64,000 nt of DNA from Oscillospiraceae bacterium. GTDB taxonomy: Bacteria > Bacillota > Clostridia > Oscillospirales > Ruminococcaceae. The notes beneath the pieces are model-generated. The model saw nothing but the letters and a program-made list of their open reading frames with translations. It did no database searches and was not told where the DNA came from. Positions 56,237 to 62,176 of this stretch are shown in pieces. Position 1 is the stretch's first letter, and the number at the start of each line of letters is the position of its first letter. The translations under genes and the position numbers were made by a program. Location of the stretch: positions 186,001 through 250,000 of the forward strand of contig CP107210.1 in NCBI GenBank assembly GCA_025757985.1, in the 5' to 3' direction.

Positions 56237-57436
56237 TTAGACTTTCTCAAAAAACGTATCCGGGTGGTTCGCATCAAACGACTCATTTGCCCACATCAGC
56301 GTGACAAGATCCTCCGTCTCGCTCAGATTGATGATATTGTGGGTACAGCCCGGCAGCATATGAACGGCCTGCGGCTCCTCGCCCCGCACCTCAAATTCCA
56401 GCACCTCATCGCTGCCGATACGGCGCTCCTGAATCAGGGCGTGGCCTGCAACAACAATGAAAAACTCCCACTTGGTATTGTGCCAGTGCTGGCCCTTCGT
56501 GATGCCGGGCTTTGAGATATTCACACTGAACTGGCCGCAGCCTTCGGTTTTCAGCAGCTCGGTAAAGCTGCCGCGGGCATCCTCGTTCTTTTTCAGTGCA
56601 AAGCAGACCTTCTCCTTTGGCAGATAGGACAGATAAGTCGAGTACAGCTTTTTGGCAAAGCTGCCCGCCGGGATGCGGGGCATCACCAGCGTAGCGGGCT
56701 GCGCTTTGAACTGCTCCAGCAGGTCAACGATCTCGCCCAGCGTGACCCTGTGGGTCACGGTCGCAGCGCAATAGCGGCCCGTCTCGCAAAAAACAGGCGT
56801 AAGTCCGTTGTAATCGCAGCGGTGGGGATGCCCCTCAAGCGCATCGAGCATCTCGGTGATCAGGTCGTCAATGTACAAAAGCTCCAGCTCGGTCGCGCGG
56901 TCGTTGACCGTGACGGGCAGGTCGTTGGCAATGTTATTGCAGAAGGTCGCCACGGCGCTGTTGTAGTTGGGACGGCACCACTTGCCGAACAAATTCGGAA
57001 AGCGGTAGACCAGCACCGGCGCACCGGTGGCCTTGCTGTAGTCGAAGAACAGTTCCTCGCCCGCAAGCTTGCTCTTGCCGTAGTCACTCTCACCGTAGCG
57101 GCCAATCAGGGTCGCCTGAATCGAGCTGGACAGCATGACCGGGCAGGTGTTGCCGTGGGATTTGAGCGTGTCCAGCAGGGTGGAGGCAAAGCCGAAGTTG
57201 CCCTGCATGAACTCGTCATTGCTTTTGGGTCGGTTGACGCCCGCAAGGTTAAAGACAAAATCGGCCTCGGCACAGAATTTGTCCAGCTCTGCGGGGGGCG
57301 TGTCAAGGTCGTACTCAAACACCTCATCCACGGTCAGGGCAGGGCGGGTGCGGTCCTTGCCATCGCGGAGGTTCTTCAGATTTTCGCAGAGGTTGCGGCC
57401 CACAAAGCCCTTGGCGCCGGTCACGAGAATTTTCAT
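56237..57436 (-). CDS. Bifunctional UDP-sugar reductase/epimerase CapF-like (FnlB)
   Basis: 399 residues. An N-terminal SDR domain (ILVTGAKGFVGRNLCENL; SDYGKSKLAGEELFFDY near residue 125 with YxxxK) and a C-terminal cupin (about 265-399; KGQHWHNTKWEFFIVVAGHAL with His-rich site, then EPQAVHMLPGCTHNIINLSE). This two-domain build is unique to CapF/FnlB: the cupin epimerises C3 and the SDR reduces C4, giving UDP-L-6-deoxytalose-NAc for the next enzyme. It overlaps capE by four bases (ATGA). Confidence 0.92.
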   Translation of the reverse strand: MKILVTGAKGFVGRNLCENLKNLRDGKDRTRPALTVDEVFEYDLDTPPAELDKFCAEADFVFNLAGVNRPKSNDEFMQGNFGFASTLLDTLKSHGNTCPVMLSSSIQATLIGRYGESDYGKSKLAGEELFFDYSKATGAPVLVYRFPNLFGKWCRPNYNSAVATFCNNIANDLPVTVNDRATELELLYIDDLITEMLDALEGHPHRCDYNGLTPVFCETGRYCAATVTHRVTLGEIVDLLEQFKAQPATLVMPRIPAGSFAKKLYSTYLSYLPKEKVCFALKKNEDARGSFTELLKTEGCGQFSVNISKPGITKGQHWHNTKWEFFIVVAGHALIQERRIGSDEVLEFEVRGEEPQAVHMLPGCTHNIINLSETEDLVTLMWANESFDANHPDTFFEKV

Positions 57437-58494
57437 GCCTTTTTCTCGGCCTCCATCTCCTTCAGTGCGTTGCGCACATACTCGGTGGTCAGGATCTTCT
57501 TGACAGTGCCCTCGACATCGAGGCGGTTCGTGTTGTGGCTTGTGTAGGAGTCATCGGCCATCGTGTGGACCTCGCCCTTGACAACGAACTTATCATAATT
57601 CAGGTCGCGGTTGTCGGCCGCCACGCGGTAGTAGCCGCCCATATCCTCACTGCGCAGCCGCTCCTCGCGGGTCATCAGCGTCTCAAACAGCTTCTCGCCG
57701 TGGCGGGTGCCGATGATGTTCGTGCCGGTATCACCGAACAGCTGCTGCACAGCCTTGGCCAGATCGCCGATGGTGGAGGCATCGCTCTTCTGGATGAACA
57801 GGTCGCCCGGGTTGGCATGCTCAAACGCGAACATGACCAGATCCACGGCCTCGTCCAGATTCATCAGGAAACGGGTCATGTTAGGATCGGTGATCGTGAT
57901 GGGATTGCCCGCCTTGATCTGGTCGATAAACAGCGGGATCACGCTGCCGCGGCTGCACATGACATTGCCGTAGCGGGTGCAGCAGATGGTCGTGCCGCCG
58001 CGCTCGGCCGCCACGCGGGCGTTGGCAAAGATGACATGCTCCATCATCGCCTTGGAAATACCCATCGCATTGATGGGGTAGGCAGCCTTGTCGGTGGACA
58101 GGCAGACCACGCGCTCAACGCCGGCGTCAATGGCGGCGTGCAGCACATTGTCGGTGCCGATGATGTTCGTCTGCACGGCCTGCATCGGGAAGAACTCGCA
58201 GCTGGGCACCTGCTTGAGCGCAGCTGCGTGGAAGATGTAATTCACGCCGGGCATGGCGTCCCGGATGGACTGCGGATTGCGCACATCGCCGATGTAGAAC
58301 TTGACCTTGTTGGCGTACTCGGGGTACTGGGCCTGCAGCTCATGGCGCATATCGTCCTGCTTTTTTTCATCGCGGGAGAAGATGCGGATCTCGCCGATGT
58401 CGGTGGTGAGAAAATGCTTGAGCACGGTATGGCCGAAACTGCCGGTGCCGCCGGTGATGAGTAGGGTCTTATCCTTAAAAATGCTGTCTGCCAT
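57433..58494 (-). CDS. UDP-GlcNAc 4,6-dehydratase/5-epimerase CapE-like (FnlA)
   Basis: 353 residues, extended SDR. LLITGGTGSFGHTVLKHFL binds NADP. FSRDEKKQDDMRHEL, LSTDKAAYPINAMGISKAMMEH (MxxxK in place of YxxxK, as in this dehydratase group) and CTRYGNVMCSRGSVIPLF are strongly conserved. It converts UDP-GlcNAc to the 4-keto-6-deoxy L-sugar, step one of UDP-L-FucNAc. It is the first gene of the polysaccharide operon; SD AAGGAGG. Confidence 0.93.
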   Translation of the reverse strand: MADSIFKDKTLLITGGTGSFGHTVLKHFLTTDIGEIRIFSRDEKKQDDMRHELQAQYPEYANKVKFYIGDVRNPQSIRDAMPGVNYIFHAAALKQVPSCEFFPMQAVQTNIIGTDNVLHAAIDAGVERVVCLSTDKAAYPINAMGISKAMMEHVIFANARVAAERGGTTICCTRYGNVMCSRGSVIPLFIDQIKAGNPITITDPNMTRFLMNLDEAVDLVMFAFEHANPGDLFIQKSDASTIGDLAKAVQQLFGDTGTNIIGTRHGEKLFETLMTREERLRSEDMGGYYRVAADNRDLNYDKFVVKGEVHTMADDSYTSHNTNRLDVEGTVKKILTTEYVRNALKEMEAEKKA

Positions 58495-58551
58495 GATGGC
58501 CTCCTTATATTTGACCGCGCATGGGCGCAGTTTACCTTTATAATCTTATTT

Positions 58552-58580
58552 ATTTTAGCACAAAATTCCCCGCTTGAAAA
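58552..58580 (-). promoter_or_regulatory. Minus-strand promoter of the polysaccharide operon
   Basis: On the minus strand: TTTTCA (plus 58575-58580), 17 bases, TAAAAT (plus 58552-58557) with TGC before it. The -35 is weak. Confidence 0.5.
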
Positions 58581-58590
58581 GGGCATGGGG

Positions 58591-58619
58591 TTGGAAATTG
58601 CTGCTTTTTGTGGTATAAT
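58591..58619 (+). promoter_or_regulatory. Promoter of pepT
   Basis: TTGGAA at 58591-58596, 17 bases, TATAAT at 58614-58619 with TGG (extended -10). Confidence 0.85.
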
Positions 58620-58677
58620 GGCCACGAAATCAAAAGTCCGGCGTCATGCCGAATGTTTTTACAAGGAGGACCCGCCC

Positions 58678-59892
58678 ATGCGCGCCTACGAACGACTGTT
58701 AAAATATGTAAAAGTCCACACGACCTCTGACCCTGCCAGCGGCACCCACCCCAGCACGCTGCGCCAGTTTGATTTGGCCAAAATCCTCGTTGAGGAGCTG
58801 AAAGAGCTTGGTCTTGCCGATGCCCATGTAGATGAGCATTGCTATGTCTATGCCACCCTGCCCGCCACCCCGGGGCAGGAGAGCGCCAAGCCCCTCGGCT
58901 TTATCGCCCACATGGACACGGCGGACGATGCCAGCGGTGAAAATGTGCAGCCGCAGATCCATGAGAACTATGATGGCGGCCCAGTCACCCTGCCGGCCAC
59001 CGGTGCGGTGCTTGACCCGGAGGTCTTCCCGTTCCTGCGCGAGATGAAGGGTCAGACCCTAATCACGACCGACGGCTCCACGCTGCTGGGTGCAGATGAC
59101 AAGGCCGGTGTTGCCGAAATTATGACCGCGATTGAGCGCATCATCGCTGAAAACCGCCCCCACGGCAAGCTCTGCATCGGCTTTACCCCCGATGAGGAGA
59201 TCGGCGAGGGCGCAAGCCTGTTTGATGTAGAGGGCTTCGGTGCAGCCTACGCCTACACCGTTGACGGCGAGGATGTCGGTGAGATCAGCTACGAGAACTT
59301 CAACGCCGCCGCCGCGGTCGTGACCGTCCACGGCTTCAGTGTCCACCCCGGCAGCGCGAAGAACACGATGATCAACGCCCAGAATGTGGCGATGGAGTTC
59401 CACGCCGCACTGCCCGCCTTCTCCAGCCCGGAGCATACCGAGGGCCGCGAGGGCTTCTTCCACCTGACCAGCATGCAGGGCGATGTGACCACCGCGCATC
59501 TGGGCTACATCGTGCGTGACCACGATGCCGCCATGTTTGCCGCCCGCAAGGCCCAGATGCAGCATATTGCAGACTGCCTCAACGAGCGCTACGGCGCCGG
59601 TACCGTGGAGCTGGACATCAAGGACAGCTATTATAATATGTTGGAGAAGATCCAGCCGCACTTCCATCTGGTCGAAAACGCCCGCAAGGCGATCTGCGCA
59701 GCAGGCCTTGCACCGATCGAAAGCCCCGTCCGCGGTGGCACCGATGGCGCGACCCTGAGCTATATGGGGCTGCCCTGCCCGAACCTCGGCACCGGCGGTT
59801 TCAACTTCCACGGCCCGTGTGAGTGCATCACCGCCGAGAAGATGGATCAGGGCGTTGAGATCCTGCTGAATCTGGTGGAGCTATACAAGTAA
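58678..59892 (+). CDS. pepT: Peptidase T (tripeptide aminopeptidase)
   Basis: 404 residues, M20B dizinc exopeptidase releasing the N-terminal residue of tripeptides in the cytosol. Zinc ligands and catalytic groups are in FIAHMDTADDASG near residue 80, LLGADDKAGVAEIM near 140, GFTPDEEIGEGA near 175, VDGEDVGEISYENFNAA near 200 and the C-terminal NFHGPCECIT. AAGGAGG sets the start at 58678 (MRAYERLLKYVKVHT); the frame extends upstream to 58585 only as non-coding leader. Monocistronic with terminator. Together with pepF it points to peptide use. Confidence 0.96.
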   Translation: MRAYERLLKYVKVHTTSDPASGTHPSTLRQFDLAKILVEELKELGLADAHVDEHCYVYATLPATPGQESAKPLGFIAHMDTADDASGENVQPQIHENYDGGPVTLPATGAVLDPEVFPFLREMKGQTLITTDGSTLLGADDKAGVAEIMTAIERIIAENRPHGKLCIGFTPDEEIGEGASLFDVEGFGAAYAYTVDGEDVGEISYENFNAAAAVVTVHGFSVHPGSAKNTMINAQNVAMEFHAALPAFSSPEHTEGREGFFHLTSMQGDVTTAHLGYIVRDHDAAMFAARKAQMQHIADCLNERYGAGTVELDIKDSYYNMLEKIQPHFHLVENARKAICAAGLAPIESPVRGGTDGATLSYMGLPCPNLGTGGFNFHGPCECITAEKMDQGVEILLNLVELYK

Positions 59893-59910
59893 CGCTTTAT
59901 AAATAAGGAA

Positions 59911-59952
59911 CAGCCCGCGCTTCAAAAAAGAAGCGCGGGCTGGTTGTTTATA
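59911..59952 (+). terminator. Terminator of pepT
   Basis: AGCCCGCGCTTC pairs with GAAGCGCGGGCT around AAAAAA, followed by GGTTGTTTA. Confidence 0.85.
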
Positions 59953-60125
59953 TGGCTTCCCCCCATGGGGGAAGCTGTCGGCGGCCCCGACCGCCGACTG
60001 ATGAGGGGCGCGTTTGCCGGTGTGACCCATTTGCGGGCTGTGACGCAGCGGCGGCCAGAGGTCTGGCCACCCTACGGACTCTCGTTCATGTCGTTGGTAG
60101 GGGAGGGATTCATCCCTCCCGTGCA
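59953..60125. repeat. CTTCCCC/GGGGAAG element (copy 3) running into a palindromic half-unit
   Basis: GGCTTCCCCCCATGGGGGAAGC, then CTGTCGGCGG...CCGCCGAC and TGATGAGGGGCG repeat the plan of the copies at 30210 and 46645; the right end is not recognisable. At 60095-60124 TAGGGGAGGGATTCATCCCTCCC is a half-unit of the other family. Confidence 0.65.
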
Positions 60126-60184
60126 CCTGCCCATAGCTGCAACATTCTCCGGGCAACATCTATACCGCCCATGCAAACGGGGAG

Positions 60185-60562
60185 TTATTTACGCGTTCCG
60201 TCGTCATTAAAATGCTTTTTCAAGGCTTTTTCTGTCGGGTAAATTGATGCAACCATAACAAAACATTGAATTGCCACAAGAATCAGCCCTGCAATTCCAA
60301 TCGTATTCTCATCACTATGGTATAACGGAATATGTATCAAAGCGGATGCTATAGTCGTTACCCATCCTACTTTCCACCAAAGTTTTCCGCAGTAGTCGTG
60401 GGCAAATTTCCAAGTGTCCATATTTTTCATGGAGCGAGTTGTCCTATACCCAACCAGACTATTTATATGCTTTGGGCAGTGTTTCCACATCATTCTTCCT
60501 ACAATAACCATAACAATGGGAACTAGCATATCACATAGTAACATAAACCACCAAAACCACAT
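60185..60562 (-). CDS. Small SdpI-family membrane protein
   Basis: 125 residues with three to four membrane spans (WFWWFMLLCDMLVPIVMVIVG, VGWVTTIASALIHIPLY, AGLILVAIQCFVMVASIY). The SdpI signature is present: LVGYRTTRSMKNMDTWKFAHDYCGKLWW. SdpI-type proteins protect against a secreted toxin in Bacillus and can bind an ArsR repressor. The start at 60562 follows GGAGGTG. The DNA is visibly more AT-rich than everything around it, which suggests a separate origin. It may belong to the SdpR operon upstream (130-base gap with a repeat element). Confidence 0.82.
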   Translation of the reverse strand: MWFWWFMLLCDMLVPIVMVIVGRMMWKHCPKHINSLVGYRTTRSMKNMDTWKFAHDYCGKLWWKVGWVTTIASALIHIPLYHSDENTIGIAGLILVAIQCFVMVASIYPTEKALKKHFNDDGTRK

Positions 60563-60589
60563 AAAATTCACCTCCACTTTAAGCAGGAT

Positions 60590-60676
60590 GTAGGGGCCGC
60601 ACATGTGCGGCCCGCAACCAGACGGGAAACGCCCTTTTGCGGGAAAGCCGCGGGCCGGGCATGCCCGGCCCCTACA
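60590..60676. repeat. Palindromic intergenic element, GTAGGGGC family (copy 9)
   Basis: TGTAGGGGCCGCACATGTGC at the left; GGGCCGGGCATGCCCGGCCC and CTACA at the right. Confidence 0.87.
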
Positions 60677-60691
60677 CGGCGTTTTTAGAAA

Positions 60692-61357
60692 TCACTTCAT
60701 CTTCCCGATATACACCAGATACGAATACAAATAGATCCATGCGCTGCCGCCGAAAACGGCGACAAGCAGCAGAATCATGCACCCGGCGTCACCCAGCAGA
60801 CCGCCCAGAAAAGCGATCACCAAAAGCGAGATGCCCATGATAACAAAGGTATACCCGCCCATGCGCTGGGTACGCTGCCAGTTGTGCTCATCGTTCAGCG
60901 CCCACGGCGTGCGGCAGCCAAAGGTGTAGTTCTGCTTGACCTGCGGCATAAAATTCCCCAAAATAATGAACAGCACGCCGATGCCGCCGCAGACCAGAAT
61001 GCTGACAATGTTGCTGTTGTCCGGCAGCTTGCCGAACACAGCCAGTTCACTCAGCCAGCTGAACATGGCCATCATCACGGTGAACAGCACCACAAACAGG
61101 TTCCACACCTTGCCGAATTTCTCAAAATTCTGGTGCTTGGGGTCGACTTTGCGGATGACCTCAAACATAATAAGCATTGCAAACGGAAGAGCGGCCAAAA
61201 TCAAAATGGTGGATTTCGGCCCCCAGCCGTTGACCTGTCCGCTTGCGCCCCAGTGGGTGGGCACAATGTCCGGCAGGGAAGGGTAGAAGTACAGGTGCGC
61301 GGCAAAATTCAGCGCGCAGCCTACGGTTAAGATCCAAAACAGCTTATTCTTTTTCAT
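60692..61357 (-). CDS. DUF1648-SdpI family membrane protein
   Basis: 221 residues. The N-terminal DUF1648 part holds LYFYPSLPDIVPTHWGASGQVNGWGPKST. Several spans lead to the SdpI part near residue 150 (NYTFGCRTPWALNDEHNWQRTQRMGGY). This is the usual long SdpI, thought to act as immunity/signal receptor. It overlaps the sdpR gene by 14 bases, the standard SdpR-SdpI arrangement, but no sdpC-like toxin gene is visible nearby. Confidence 0.88.
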   Translation of the reverse strand: MKKNKLFWILTVGCALNFAAHLYFYPSLPDIVPTHWGASGQVNGWGPKSTILILAALPFAMLIMFEVIRKVDPKHQNFEKFGKVWNLFVVLFTVMMAMFSWLSELAVFGKLPDNSNIVSILVCGGIGVLFIILGNFMPQVKQNYTFGCRTPWALNDEHNWQRTQRMGGYTFVIMGISLLVIAFLGGLLGDAGCMILLLVAVFGGSAWIYLYSYLVYIGKMK

Positions 61358-61625
61358 CGTTGTGCCCTCCTACAAGGCCGCAGTCGTAAAACCACTTCAT
61401 CAATTCCTGAAACACGGTCAGATTCACGCTGTACACGATGTTCTGGCCGCGCCGCTCATCGGTGATAAGCTCGGCACTCTTTAAAATGTTCAGGTGGTGG
61501 CTGACAGACGGTTTCGTCATCTCAAAATGTGCGGCGATCTCCCCGGCAGTCAGATCGCCCTGTGCCAGCAATTCTAAAATGCGCCGCCGTGTCGGGTCGG
61601 CCAGCGCCTTAAAAGCGTCTCCCAT
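61344..61625 (-). CDS. ArsR-family repressor, SdpR-like
   Basis: 93 residues. MGDAFKALADPTRRRILELLAQGDLTAGEIAAHFEMTKPSVSHHLNILKSAELI is a textbook ArsR/SdpR winged helix; no metal-binding CxC motif is present, as in SdpR. The start at 61625 is chosen; the ATG at 61637 directly abuts AAAGGAGG and leaves no spacing. It heads an operon with SdpI. Two near-identical 21-base sites around the promoter are probable targets for autorepression, relieved when SdpI captures the repressor at the membrane. Confidence 0.88.
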   Translation of the reverse strand: MGDAFKALADPTRRRILELLAQGDLTAGEIAAHFEMTKPSVSHHLNILKSAELITDERRGQNIVYSVNLTVFQELMKWFYDCGLVGGHNDEKE

Positions 61626-61652
61626 GCAGGCTGACATCCTCCTTTACCATAT

Positions 61653-61815
61653 GTAGGGGCGGGGCTCTGCTCCGCCCGTGCCCGCTCTCGTGGTGAGAAC
61701 TTTGCGGGTCGATGCCGAGCATCGACCCCTACGCCGTAGGGGCGGATTCCATATCCGCCCGGGAACATAGTGGTGGCTGCGGCTTTTCCGGGCGGAGCAG
61801 AGCCCCGCCCCTACG
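61653..61815. repeat. Two tandem palindromic elements, GTAGGGGC family (copies 10 and 11), in the sdpR 5' UTR
   Basis: First: TGTAGGGGCGGGGCTCTGCT to GGTCGATGCCGAGCATCGACC and CCTACG (61653-61733). Second: CGTAGGGGCGGATTCCATAT to GGGCGGAGCAGAGCCCCGCC and CCTACGG (61735-61815). One GA or single base separates them. Both lie between the sdpR promoter and start codon. Confidence 0.87.
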
Positions 61816-61842
61816 GTGCAATCACCCATAACAAATAGATAA

Positions 61843-61929
61843 TTAGATAACCGTCTAACTATCCATACCCCTACTATACGCTAAGCGCCTGCCCTTGTCA
61901 ATAGATATTTAGAAAAATATCTAACTATC
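61843..61929 (-). promoter_or_regulatory. sdpR promoter with two flanking 21-base operator-like repeats
   Basis: Minus-strand promoter: TTGACA (plus 61896-61901), 17 bases, TATAGT (plus 61873-61878). Direct repeats of the form TTAGA-N6-TCTAACTATC lie at 61843-61863 (just after the transcription start) and 61909-61929 (just before the -35), 17 of 21 bases identical. The upstream copy also forms the perfect palindrome AGATATTT-AGAA-AAATATCT at 61903-61922. Confidence 0.75.
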
Positions 61930-62006
61930 TGCCGCCCTCCGCCTTCTTCTACGATTTATACCGACGATTTTTCTTGCAATTTCACAATTTGTTTTCAATT
62001 TCCCTA

Positions 62007-62034
62007 TTGACACGGTATGGGAATGTGCTACAAT
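62007..62034 (+). promoter_or_regulatory. Promoter of clpB
   Basis: TTGACA at 62007-62012, 16 bases, TACAAT at 62029-62034 with TGC (extended -10). Confidence 0.8.
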
Positions 62035-62035
62035 A

Positions 62036-62062
62036 TTAGCAGTCGGATAGATAGAGTGCTAA
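62036..62062 (+). promoter_or_regulatory. CIRCE element (HrcA operator)
   Basis: TTAGCAGTC, nine bases, GAGTGCTAA: one mismatch from the CIRCE consensus TTAGCACTC-N9-GAGTGCTAA. It begins two bases after the -10, so HrcA binding would block initiation and heat shock would release it. Confidence 0.88.
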
Positions 62063-62176
62063 AAACAAACGAGCTTCCAGAAAATGGCTCAAAGGCACTG
62101 AAAGTACAAACGAATTAGCAATCTAAATATCTGACTGCCAAGCAATGCGATATCTGCAATGAAGGAGGTACGCACT

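Noticed and set aside
60185..61625. Complete Sdp cannibalism toxin system
   Set aside because: SdpR- and SdpI-like genes are present, but no sdpC toxin or sdpAB maturation genes could be found in the neighbourhood.
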